Source: SZUA-584 sp041656035 (GTDB taxonomy: Bacteria; Bacillota; Clostridia; Christensenellales; SZUA-584). Taken from it: a stretch of 64,000 bases of DNA. The notes beneath the pieces were generated by a model, which ran no database searches, had not been told where the DNA came from, and worked only from the letters and a program-made list of their open reading frames with translations. The DNA lies in assembly GCA_964586785.1 (NCBI GenBank), contig CAZPHS010000001.1, positions 1 to 64,000 on the forward strand. The letters are read 5' to 3'. The position numbers and the translations under genes are program-made. This document shows, piece by piece, positions 25,901 through 32,960 of this stretch (position 1 is the first letter of the stretch; each line of letters begins with the position of its first letter).

Positions 25901-26483
25901 AGTAGAAGAATACGCGGCTCTGAAAGAGAGGATGACATCGCTCTCCTCTCAGAGGGACGATCTGGTAAAAGCGGAAGAAGACCTGCACACGCTTATAGCG
26001 TCTCTTATGCAGCAAATGCGCAGTACGTTCCGCGCGAGTTTCGAGCGGATAAACGAACGGTTCGGGGAAACTTTTTCGGAATTGTTTGACGGCGGGCGCG
26101 CAAAGCTCGCCATAGAAGAGGGCGAAGACATAATGGAATGCAATATAGAAATTATAGCGGAGCCTCCGGGTAAAAAGCTTCAGAAGATTTCGCTGCTTTC
26201 CGGCGGCGAAAAAGCGCTCACCGCAATAAGCTTGCTTTTCGCCCTGCTTAAGATTAACCCTTCTCCGGTTTGCGTGCTCGACGAGATTGACGCCGCTCTG
26301 GACGAAATTAACGTTCGCAAGTTCGCCGAATATTTGGAGAAACACGCCAGCGTAATGCAGTTTATAGTTATAACGCACAGAAAGCCCACAATGGCGGTAT
26401 GCGGCAGTCTGTTTGGTTTCGCGATGGAGGAAAAAGGGGTGTCAAAGCTGCTGTCCGTCCGCCTCGATAAGGAGGTAATATGA
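22920..26483 (+). CDS. smc: chromosome segregation ATPase SMC
   Basis: A 1187-residue SMC, normal length. N-terminal ATPase half with Walker A GPNGSGKSN (about residues 32-40), two long coiled coils (about 170-500 and 680-1010), a hinge (about 510-660, with VRGTVADMI and CLGAALENVIV), and the C-terminal half with signature LLSGGEKALTAISLLFALL and Walker B CVLDEIDAALDE. It compacts and segregates chromosomes with ScpA and ScpB. The start is TTG at 22920 with GAGGT upstream; there is no better start before the conserved FLKSIEMTGFKSF. Four-base overlap with ftsY shows co-translation. No rnc precedes it, unlike in Bacillus. Confidence 0.97.
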   Translation: MFLKSIEMTGFKSFPEKTQMELRGSVIGVIGPNGSGKSNVADAVRWVLGEQSAKSLRGGMMQDVIFAGTQTRKPRSYCEVSLLFDNSDKRIQTEYSEIEVTRKLYRSGESEYYINRTKCRLKDILDTFRDTGIGKEGYSIIGQGRIDEILSDKSTDRRRVFEEASGIMKYRVRKEEAERKLERTRQNIVRVDDILHEQSFMLEPLKRQSEDASVYLQMAARLKTLDVNLFLKNHEKYKEKIERLERQRIAYDEERQDTQRRLEELSAKLFRQQESARQMDDSAGTLAQKLSFCMAELERIEGEVRLCDERISNNEKDTQRITREAELARQKISNIEQNEKTNLSRLLKLEEEQIKQKNTAGRIIKEMETLSAATNERMHVIEAAQTKKVEAIEKQADMRGVISALEQKLNLHKQRKADINERRRALEDEKAKLESAVEAVNAQTESNRIDSEKLRAKFNEAVKGERDISQKLAIKRQEVESAKRDLASVLSSQKVFSDIKEGFEGYALSVKRLMLAAKSDSSISSLVRGTVADMISVPREFETAIEACLGAALENVIVSDEYAAKKLIEYLRSNSLGRVTFLPLDSLRPRYLSDFEKAAVQKSGVIGTASEIVNGERAQKAVDFLLGRTVIAADMDTAIELMRKCSQAFRTVTLKGDVLNAGGSITGGGVRRENKGLVSRDRREEELKLRASAITEKTQALEKALEEDSRIHDTFVSQIESLRSSLHAGEVQAASLREKRGALTASLEDNGKKYGALHDEESIIAKAITDAENEISRHVSVQSDILQLSETRDEDYRRLEEEYNNNTLQTERLRKQLHEAELKAAELFRESAVLQNDNIRLGLEKQELQRLGAAAGKTLELNEQSDENLRKLKEQLELSREQRNEALEGLKQRQTDVASARTASLGAASKLEETIESTRGAHNEAGEKSLRTSFIIEKTQSDIETAQNRLWDTYQLTYANALSLREDISLAGAAAEAEQIRGKLRELGSVNPKAVEEYAALKERMTSLSSQRDDLVKAEEDLHTLIASLMQQMRSTFRASFERINERFGETFSELFDGGRAKLAIEEGEDIMECNIEIIAEPPGKKLQKISLLSGGEKALTAISLLFALLKINPSPVCVLDEIDAALDEINVRKFAEYLEKHASVMQFIVITHRKPTMAVCGSLFGFAMEEKGVSKLLSVRLDKEVI

Positions 26484-27379
26484 GCCTTATTGATAAAATA
26501 AAAGGCGGGCTTAATAAAACGCGCGATAATATATCGGGTAAAATAAACGGTTTGCTCGCCGCTTTTAAAAAAATAGACGAGGACTTTTATGAGGAGCTGG
26601 AGGAAACGCTTATACTTTGCGATATGGGCGTCGCCGCCTCGGCAAAAATACTCTCTATGCTGCGCCGTAATGTTAAAGAGCAAAAGATAACCGACACTGC
26701 GGCGGTTAAACCGCTTCTTATTGACATAATAACAAAAATGCTAAGCTTTGAGGAAGATTCGCCAAAAGGGGCGCGCGCCATACTCGTAGTCGGCGTCAAC
26801 GGAGCGGGAAAAACAACGGCCATAGGCAAGCTGGCGCATTATTACACTTCTTTGGGCAAAAGCGTAATGCTTGCCGCGGCGGACACCTTTCGGGCGGCGG
26901 CGGCGGAACAGCTTACGCGCTGGGGCGAGCGCACAGGCTGCAGGGTAATCAAATCCGGCGAAGGCGCCGACCCCGCGGCGGTGGTTTATGACGCGGCGGA
27001 TTCCGCGAAGCACAGGAATACCGACGTGCTTATATGCGACACGGCGGGACGGCTGCACAATAAAAAACATCTTATGGAAGAGCTCGCGAAAATAAACCGC
27101 GTGCTTGAAAAGGCGTATGACGCCAAACACAGGCGCACGTATCTTGTTATAGACGCCGCAACCGGACAGAACGCCGTATCACAGGCGAGGGAATTCGCGA
27201 ATACGACCCCGCTTTCGGGGCTTATACTAACAAAAGTGGACGGCACCGCCAAGGGCGGGATAGTCTGCGCCATATGCGATGAATTAAAAATACCGGTGGT
27301 TTTCTTGGGGCTGGGAGAGGGTATGGAAGACCTCGAGCCGTTTAACGCGCAAGCGTTCGCGCAAAGCCTTTTTGAGTAA
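26480..27379 (+). CDS. ftsY: SRP receptor GTPase FtsY
   Basis: A 299-residue signal recognition particle receptor consisting of the NG domain with almost no acidic A region. Key motifs are VVGVNGAGKTTAIGKLA (G1, near residue 105), DTFRAAAAEQL, DTAGRLHNKKHLMEEL (G3), TKVDGTAKGG (G4) and GLGEGMEDLEPF at the C-terminus. It docks SRP-ribosome complexes at the membrane. GGAGG lies inside the end of smc. A terminator follows, so ylxM-ffh form a separate unit. Confidence 0.97.
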   Translation: MSLIDKIKGGLNKTRDNISGKINGLLAAFKKIDEDFYEELEETLILCDMGVAASAKILSMLRRNVKEQKITDTAAVKPLLIDIITKMLSFEEDSPKGARAILVVGVNGAGKTTAIGKLAHYYTSLGKSVMLAAADTFRAAAAEQLTRWGERTGCRVIKSGEGADPAAVVYDAADSAKHRNTDVLICDTAGRLHNKKHLMEELAKINRVLEKAYDAKHRRTYLVIDAATGQNAVSQAREFANTTPLSGLILTKVDGTAKGGIVCAICDELKIPVVFLGLGEGMEDLEPFNAQAFAQSLFE

Positions 27380-27380
27380 A

Positions 27381-27413
27381 CGCCGGTTCGTTTATATTTT
27401 CCGGCGCTTTTTT
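27381..27413 (+). terminator. intrinsic terminator after ftsY
   Basis: CGCCGG (27381-27386) pairs with CCGGCG (27401-27406), then CTTTTTT. It directly abuts the next promoter. Confidence 0.85.
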
Positions 27414-27416
27414 AAC

Positions 27417-27444
27417 TTGACAATGCCATTTATATACGTATAAT
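27417..27444 (+). promoter_or_regulatory. sigma-A promoter of the ylxM-ffh-rpsP operon
   Basis: Perfect TTGACA (27417-27422), 16-nt spacer, perfect TATAAT (27439-27444). The predicted transcript starts near 27451, at a small hairpin. Confidence 0.88.
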
Positions 27445-27450
27445 AACACT

Positions 27451-27470
27451 GTAAAGCGTTTTAGCTTTAC
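27451..27470 (+). other. 5'-end hairpin of ylxM-ffh transcript
   Basis: GTAAAGC (27451-27457) pairs with GCTTTAC (27464-27470) around a 6-nt loop. It begins at the predicted first base of the mRNA, which could protect the 5' end from decay. Confidence 0.45.
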
Positions 27471-27495
27471 ACTAAAAACGCGTTTGGCGGTTTGC

Positions 27496-27807
27496 ATGGA
27501 AAAGCATTTTGAAACGGCGCTGCTTCTCGATATTTACGCTCCGCTTTTAACGGAAAAGCAGCGGCGGCTGTGCGATATGTATTACAATCAGGACTATTCT
27601 CTTGCGGAAATAGCGCATATCGAAAACACAACAAGGCAGGCCGCAAGGGACGGCATAGCCAAGGCCGGTCAAAAGCTTATGTGTTTAGAGAAGGATTTAG
27701 GCGTGTGCGAAAAGCGCAGAAAGACGCTTGAGGCTGTCGATAGGGCGCGCCTTGGAGAATATACGGCCAAGAGGCTGCTTTGTATTATAACTGATATATG
27801 GGAGTAA
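27496..27807 (+). CDS. ylxM: YlxM-like SRP-associated HTH protein
   Basis: A 103-residue helix-turn-helix protein of the YlxM/p13 family (UPF0122), found next to ffh in Firmicutes and thought to modulate SRP GTPase activity. Diagnostic stretches are LLDIYAPLLTEKQRRLCDMY and YSLAEIAHIENTTRQAARDGI, which is the sigma-70 region 4-like HTH. I chose the ATG at 27496; an in-frame TTG at 27484 is less likely. The ribosome site is weak (GGCGG). It stops 3 bases before ffh. Confidence 0.9.
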   Translation: MEKHFETALLLDIYAPLLTEKQRRLCDMYYNQDYSLAEIAHIENTTRQAARDGIAKAGQKLMCLEKDLGVCEKRRKTLEAVDRARLGEYTAKRLLCIITDIWE

Positions 27808-27810
27808 AAA

Positions 27811-29130
27811 ATGGCGTTTGAGAGCCTTTCCGAAAAATTGCAGCATATCTTTTCCAAGCTGAAAAATAAGGGCAAACTAACCGAACTTGAAGTTAAAGCG
27901 GCCATGAGGGAGGTTAAGCTTGTTCTGCTTGAAGCCGATGTAAACTTTAAGGTTGTTAAAGCTTTTATACAGCGCGTTACGGAACGCGCGGTGGGCGAGG
28001 ACGTATTAAAAAGCCTAACGCCCGGTCAGCAGGTTATAAAGATAGTGCATGGCGAGCTTATAGCGCAGCTTGGTGAAAAGCATACCGCAGTGCGTTTCGC
28101 GGCAAATCCGCCCACGGTTGTTATGATGTGCGGGCTGCAGGGCGCGGGGAAAACGACAATGTGCGGAAAGCTCGCAAAGCTTTGGAAAAAAGACGGGCGA
28201 AGCGTTATGCTTGCGGCGCTCGATATACACCGTCCCGCGGCTATACGGCAGCTTGAGATTGTGGCGGAAAAAGCGGGAGCGGTATTTTTCGAAAAAGGAA
28301 CGCAGGACCCGGCCATAACGGCAAAGCAGGCGGTCGCCGAGGCGGTAAAGAAGCTTGTCGACGTGGTTTTGCTCGATACGGCGGGACGGCTGCACATAGA
28401 CGAACAGATGATGCAAGAGGCGGGGCGTATAGCCAAAGCGGTAAATCCTAACGAGACGCTGCTTGTGGTTGACGCAATGACAGGTCAGGACGCGGTAAAC
28501 GCGGCGGCGGCTTTCAACGAGAAACTAAAGCTTGACGGCGTTATACTGACAAAGCTTGACGGCGATACCCGCGGCGGAGCGGCGATATCCGTAAGAGCCG
28601 TAACGGGCACGCCCATAAAGTTTGCCGGCGTTGGCGAGAAGCTTGAAGATATAGAGGTGTTTCATCCCGACAGGATGGCCGGCAGGATACTCGGAATGGG
28701 CGATGTTTTATCGCTTATAGAAAAAGCGGAGCAAAGCTTTGACGCGGATAAAGCCGCGCAGTTTGAGAAAAAGCTTAAAAAAGCCGAGTTTACGCTGGAA
28801 GATTTTTTAGACCAGATGACGCAGATAAAAAAAATGGGCGGTATAGGCGATATGCTTTCGATGCTGCCCGGAGCCGGTAAGCTTTCGGGATTGGACATTG
28901 ACGAAAAACAGATGGCGCGTACGGAGGCCATAATAAAATCTATGACCCCTAAAGAGAGGCAAAGGCCTGCGATTATAGGCGGAAGCCGCAAAAAGCGCAT
29001 AGCCGCGGGTAGCGGAACAAAGGTGCAGGATGTAAACAGGCTGCTCTCTCAATTCGAGAATATGCAGAAGATGGTAAGGAGCATGTCGGGCAAAAACGCA
29101 AGAAAAGGCTTAAAGGGATTGCCTTTCTGA
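27811..29130 (+). CDS. ffh: signal recognition particle GTPase Ffh
   Basis: A 439-residue SRP54 homologue. N domain (1-90), G domain with CGLQGAGKTT (near 108-115), DIHRPAAIRQL, DTAGRLHIDEQM and TKLDGDTRGGAA, then the M domain (about 300-439) with GDMLSMLPGAGK and the RNA-binding KSMTPKERQRPAIIGGSRKK (usually SMTxxER..P..I..SR..RIA). The C-terminus is Met-poor, with MQKMVRSM. It recognises signal peptides co-translationally together with SRP RNA, which is not in this window. Confidence 0.97.
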   Translation: MAFESLSEKLQHIFSKLKNKGKLTELEVKAAMREVKLVLLEADVNFKVVKAFIQRVTERAVGEDVLKSLTPGQQVIKIVHGELIAQLGEKHTAVRFAANPPTVVMMCGLQGAGKTTMCGKLAKLWKKDGRSVMLAALDIHRPAAIRQLEIVAEKAGAVFFEKGTQDPAITAKQAVAEAVKKLVDVVLLDTAGRLHIDEQMMQEAGRIAKAVNPNETLLVVDAMTGQDAVNAAAAFNEKLKLDGVILTKLDGDTRGGAAISVRAVTGTPIKFAGVGEKLEDIEVFHPDRMAGRILGMGDVLSLIEKAEQSFDADKAAQFEKKLKKAEFTLEDFLDQMTQIKKMGGIGDMLSMLPGAGKLSGLDIDEKQMARTEAIIKSMTPKERQRPAIIGGSRKKRIAAGSGTKVQDVNRLLSQFENMQKMVRSMSGKNARKGLKGLPF

Positions 29131-29159
29131 TATATACTATAAATAACTTGGAGGATAAT

Positions 29160-29399
29160 ATGGCGGTAAAAATAAGGCTGAAAAGAATAGGGGCAAAAAA
29201 GAACCCTCATTACAGGATAGTCGTGTCGGACGCGCGCTCGCCCCGGGACGGACGCTTTATAGAGGAGCTCGGAAGCTACGACCCCATGAGCAAAAAGTGC
29301 GCGGTAGACGGCGAGAAGGCTCTCGACTGGATTAAAAAAGGCGCACAGCCAACCGAAACGGTACGATCGCTGCTTAAGAAAAACGGCGTTCTTAAATAG
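29160..29399 (+). CDS. rpsP: 30S ribosomal protein S16
   Basis: A 79-residue S16: AVKIRLKRIGAKKNPHYRIV, SDARSPRDGRFIEELGSYDP and a C-terminal GAQPTETVRSLLKKNGV. TTGGAGGA precedes the ATG at 29160; a TTG inside that ribosome site (29148) is not the start. Isoleucines are largely ATA codons even in this highly expressed gene. Part of the ffh-rpsP-khpA-rimM-trmD operon. Confidence 0.97.
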   Translation: MAVKIRLKRIGAKKNPHYRIVVSDARSPRDGRFIEELGSYDPMSKKCAVDGEKALDWIKKGAQPTETVRSLLKKNGVLK

Positions 29400-29408
29400 G
29401 TGGCGGAT

Positions 29409-29645
29409 ATGCTTGAACTTGTAAAATATGTGGCGGAAGCGCTTGTGGAAAAACCGGAAGATGTAAGGGTAAAGCTTTTAGGCGGAGAAAAAACGGCGGT
29501 GATAGAGCTTTCGGTGGCGCGTGAGGATATGGGCAAGGTGATAGGCAAACAGGGGCGTATAGCAAAAGCGATACGCGCCGTGGTAAAAGCGGCCTCTATG
29601 AAATACAACAAAAAGTACGTGGTCGAAATAGCGGAACATGATTGA
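29409..29645 (+). CDS. khpA: KH-domain RNA-binding protein KhpA
   Basis: A 78-residue single-KH protein with the loop VIGKQGRIAKAIRAVVKAA (GxxG is GKQG). KhpA works with KhpB/EloR in RNA binding, cell elongation control and, in Clostridioides, toxin mRNA regulation. I chose the ATG at 29409 because AGGTGG is 5-6 bases upstream; a GTG at 29400 adds three residues. It overlaps rimM by 8 bases. Confidence 0.93.
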   Translation: MLELVKYVAEALVEKPEDVRVKLLGGEKTAVIELSVAREDMGKVIGKQGRIAKAIRAVVKAASMKYNKKYVVEIAEHD

Positions 29646-30150
29646 AATAGCTAAAGTTTTAAAGCCGCACGGAATTAAAGGCGACGTCAAGCTTATGCTT
29701 TATTCGCAAAACTTTGACGATTTTGCGGCGCGCGGATTTGCGTACATAAAAAAGAACGGCGGCGGCCGCCGCGCGCTTTATACGGTGCTGCGAACGGCTC
29801 CGCCTTTTGTTTACGCACATTTTGAGGGCGCGGATACGCGCACCGATGCCGAATCGCTTGCGGGAGAGGCTCTTTATATACGCAGGGAAGATTTAAAAGC
29901 GCCGGACGAAGGCGAATATTATGTTGCCGATTTGATTGGTATGACGGTTAAAGACGAAAAAGACGCGGAGCTTGGTGTGCTTTGCGATGTGCTCCAGCAC
30001 GGGGCGGCGGACGTTTATGTCGTAAAAGGCGGCAAAAATTTTATGTTTCCCGCGCTTAAAGCCGTTATAAAAAGCGCGGATACAAAGACGGGCGTAATGC
30101 TTGTGGATTCCGGCGCGCTTTCAAAGGTGGCGGTGTATGACGACTTATAA
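29638..30150 (+). CDS. rimM: 16S rRNA processing/30S maturation factor RimM
   Basis: A 170-residue RimM: N-terminal EIAKVLKPHGIKGDVKLML, central EGEYYVADLIGMTV and the PRC-barrel with FMFPALKAVIKSAD. It binds S19 and assists assembly of the 30S head. The gene starts within the end of khpA and its own end overlaps trmD by 14 bases, so translation is tightly coupled. Confidence 0.94.
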   Translation: MIEIAKVLKPHGIKGDVKLMLYSQNFDDFAARGFAYIKKNGGGRRALYTVLRTAPPFVYAHFEGADTRTDAESLAGEALYIRREDLKAPDEGEYYVADLIGMTVKDEKDAELGVLCDVLQHGAADVYVVKGGKNFMFPALKAVIKSADTKTGVMLVDSGALSKVAVYDDL

Positions 30151-30877
30151 TGTTTTGACGCTGTTTCCGCAAATGTTTGAATCGGTAAAGGATTCAAGCA
30201 TATGGGCAAGGGCGGCAAAGGCAGGCCATATTGCGGTAAATACGATTGACATACGCGATTATACAAAGGATAAACACAAAAGGGCGGACGATTATCCTTT
30301 CGGCGGCGGCGCCGGAATGGTGCTTATGCCGGAGCCTGTGGACGCGTGTTTCCGCGAGATTTCGCGGCGCGGCGTTTCTCCGGCGCTTAATATTTATATG
30401 TCTCCCTCCGGCAGGCCGCTGTCTCACAGCCTTGCGGTGCAGCTGTCCGCGTACGGTACGCTGAATATTCTTTGCGGACACTACGAGGGCATTGACGAGC
30501 GCGTTTTGCGCAGGCACATAGAAATGGAAATATCGGTGGGCGACTATGTGCTGACCGGCGGAGAGCTTGCCGCCATGGTGCTTATAGACGCGTGTATGCG
30601 TCATGTGAGCGGCGTTTTAGGGTGCGGGGAATCGGCGGCGGGGGATTCGTTCGCCGACGGTTTGCTTGAATACCCGCAGTATACGCGCCCCGCGGTTTTC
30701 GACGGCGAGGAAGTGCCCGATGTGCTTATATCCGGCGACCACGCCAAAGTTGCGGATTACAGACGCCGTATGTCGTTGGAGCGGACGGCGCGTAAACGTC
30801 CCGATTTATTATCTAAAACAAAGCTTTCAAACAAAGATATTCAAATACTCACTCAAAAAGATATGCAGGACAGTTAA
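30137..30877 (+). CDS. trmD: tRNA (guanine(37)-N1)-methyltransferase
   Basis: A 246-residue SPOUT-fold TrmD. Motifs: LTLFPQMFESVKDSSIWARA, DYPFGGGAGMVLMPEP, LCGHYEGIDERVL and DYVLTGGELAAMVLIDA form the knot and SAM site. It methylates G37 of tRNAs reading CNN codons and so prevents frameshifts. The ATG at 30137 lies inside rimM and follows GGTGGCGG. In most Firmicutes rplS (L19) follows trmD; here an unrelated nucleoside unit follows after 67 bases. Confidence 0.96.
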   Translation: MTTYNVLTLFPQMFESVKDSSIWARAAKAGHIAVNTIDIRDYTKDKHKRADDYPFGGGAGMVLMPEPVDACFREISRRGVSPALNIYMSPSGRPLSHSLAVQLSAYGTLNILCGHYEGIDERVLRRHIEMEISVGDYVLTGGELAAMVLIDACMRHVSGVLGCGESAAGDSFADGLLEYPQYTRPAVFDGEEVPDVLISGDHAKVADYRRRMSLERTARKRPDLLSKTKLSNKDIQILTQKDMQDS

Positions 30878-30944
30878 GCGACTCTAATTTCATTTTATTA
30901 AAACGCCGTTATTTGTGTTATTATTAGTACGCGGAGGAAACGCC

Positions 30945-32120
30945 ATGGCAAAATTTATAATAGTCGTTATGGACAGCGCGGGAATAGGCGCGCTGCCGGA
31001 CGCGGCGCTTTACGGGGACGAAGGCTCCGATACTTTAGGCGGCATAATAAAGGCATATCCGGACATAGCGCTTCCCAATCTTTCGGCGCTTGGCTTGTGC
31101 CGTATAACGGCGCTCCAATCATGCGGCAAAGTTACGGGCGCGCACGGACGCGCCGCGGAAAAGTTTCCCGGAAAGGATACCACAGGCGGGCATTTTGAAA
31201 TTGCCGGACTGATTCTCGATAAACCGTTTCCGACATTCCATAACGGTTTTCCGGAGGATTTTATAAAAGCTTTCGAGCGCTCCGCAGGGCGCGGTACGAT
31301 AGGCAATTTCGCGGCGTCGGGGACAGAAATAATAAAACAGCTCGGGGAAAAGCATATAAAAACCGGAAAGCTGATTGTATATACATCAGCCGACAGCGTT
31401 TTTCAGATTGCCGCGCATGAGGATATAGTGCCCCTTGACGAGCTGTATTTTGCGTGCGCCGCGGCTAGGCGGCTGCTTGTCGGGGATTTGGGCGTGGGGC
31501 GCGTTATAGCGCGTCCTTTTACGGGAGAGCCGGAAAATTTCGTTCGCACAAAAAACCGCCGCGATTTTTCGTTCGAGCCACCGGGAGAGACCATATTGAC
31601 GGCGGCCAAAGCCGCGGGGCTTGAGGTTGCGGGCGTGGGCAAGATAGAGGATATTTTTGCGGGCGTGGGGCTTACAAAGATAAACCACACCACCGATAAC
31701 GACAGCGGCATATCGGCGACAGTGCGATATATTAACGAAAGCTTTGACGGGCTTATTTTCACCAACCTGGTTGACTTTGATACTCTTTACGGTCACAGGA
31801 ACGATGTGGAAGGGTATAAAAACGCTCTCGAGATGTTTGATAAAAGAGTGCCGGAACTGCTTGGCGCTTTAAACGGTGACGATATTATAATATTCACCGC
31901 CGACCACGGCTGCGACCCCACAACGCCAAGCACCGACCATTCCCGCGAGTACGTTCCCGTATTGGCTTACGGAAAAAAGGTTGCGCCTGATACGTCGATA
32001 GGTACGCGCGAAACATTTGCGGATATTGCCGCAACGGCAGCGGATTTTTTTGGGCTTGAAGGATGGAAATCCGGAAAATCGTTCTACGGTCTTATAACGG
32101 GAGGAAATAATGGAAAATAG
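30945..32120 (+). CDS. deoB: phosphopentomutase
   Basis: A 391-residue alkaline-phosphatase superfamily mutase interconverting ribose (or deoxyribose) 1- and 5-phosphates. Metal-site motifs: VVMDSAGIGALPD at the N-terminus, GKDTTGGHFEIAGL with the phospho-Thr, YTSADSVFQIAAHE, then NLVDFDTLYGHRNDV and FTADHGCDPTTPSTDHSREY. GCGGAGG precedes the ATG at 30945. It overlaps punA by 11 bases; together they form a nucleoside salvage pair. Confidence 0.97.
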   Translation: MAKFIIVVMDSAGIGALPDAALYGDEGSDTLGGIIKAYPDIALPNLSALGLCRITALQSCGKVTGAHGRAAEKFPGKDTTGGHFEIAGLILDKPFPTFHNGFPEDFIKAFERSAGRGTIGNFAASGTEIIKQLGEKHIKTGKLIVYTSADSVFQIAAHEDIVPLDELYFACAAARRLLVGDLGVGRVIARPFTGEPENFVRTKNRRDFSFEPPGETILTAAKAAGLEVAGVGKIEDIFAGVGLTKINHTTDNDSGISATVRYINESFDGLIFTNLVDFDTLYGHRNDVEGYKNALEMFDKRVPELLGALNGDDIIIFTADHGCDPTTPSTDHSREYVPVLAYGKKVAPDTSIGTRETFADIAATAADFFGLEGWKSGKSFYGLITGGNNGK

Positions 32121-32934
32121 AATAGACGGCGCGTGCGAGTATATACGCTCGGTTGTAAAATTACGGCCTAAGCTTTGCGTGGTGCTGGGCAGCGGGCTTG
32201 GAGGTTACGCGGACACCGTTGACGGGGCGCAGGCTGTCGGCTACAAAGACATAGACGGGTTTCCGCGCTCAACGGTTAAAGGGCATAAGGGCAGGCTTGT
32301 TTTCGGCGGCAAGCACGGGGCGGATATTGTCTGTATGCAGGGGCGTTTTCATTGCTACGAAGGCTATACCGCCGCCGAGACGGTTATACCCTTGCGCGCG
32401 CTTATACGCCTCGGTATAAACAAACTGCTTCTTACAAACGCTGCCGGCGGAATAAACAAGTCTTTTTCGCCGGGTGATATAATGGTTATACGAGACCATA
32501 TTAATTTTACTTTTCTAAACCCCTTGGAAGGAAAGAATATTGACAGCTTCGGTCCGCGGTTTTTGGATATATCGCGCGCGTATGACGGCGATTTGTGCCT
32601 CGCGCTGGAAAAAGCGGCTTTGGAGTACGGCGTGCGGCTTAAAAGCGGCGTATACGCCATGATGAAGGGACCTTCGTTCGAAACGCCCGCGGAAATAAAA
32701 GCGCTGCGTATTTTAGGCGCGGACGCGGCCGGCATGTCTACGGTGCCGGAAATAATAGCCGCGGCGCACGCCGGCGTTAAGTCGGCGGCGATATCGTGCA
32801 TAACCAATATGGCGGCAGGAATAGCCAAAACCCCGCTTTCGCACGATGAGGTTATAAAGACAGGCCGTATGGCGGCGGAGAATATGCAAAAACTTATTGA
32901 CGGGTTCATAAAATATTCGGCAGGACAGCTGTAA
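32110..32934 (+). CDS. punA: purine-nucleoside phosphorylase
   Basis: A 274-residue trimeric-type PNP splitting (deoxy)inosine and guanosine with phosphate. Motifs: VVLGSGLGGYAD, MQGRFHCYEGY, LLLTNAAGGINKSF, GPSFETPAEIKALRILGADAAGMSTVPE and ISCITNMAAGI with the purine-binding Asn. The ribose 1-phosphate it makes is the DeoB substrate. GGGAGGA lies in the end of deoB. Confidence 0.96.
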   Translation: MENRIDGACEYIRSVVKLRPKLCVVLGSGLGGYADTVDGAQAVGYKDIDGFPRSTVKGHKGRLVFGGKHGADIVCMQGRFHCYEGYTAAETVIPLRALIRLGINKLLLTNAAGGINKSFSPGDIMVIRDHINFTFLNPLEGKNIDSFGPRFLDISRAYDGDLCLALEKAALEYGVRLKSGVYAMMKGPSFETPAEIKALRILGADAAGMSTVPEIIAAAHAGVKSAAISCITNMAAGIAKTPLSHDEVIKTGRMAAENMQKLIDGFIKYSAGQL

Positions 32935-32960
32935 CGCGGCATATATTTCGGGGATTATAA

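Noticed and set aside
25785..26378. 197-codon minus-strand frame
   Set aside because: Shadow of the smc ATPase region; smc is certain there.
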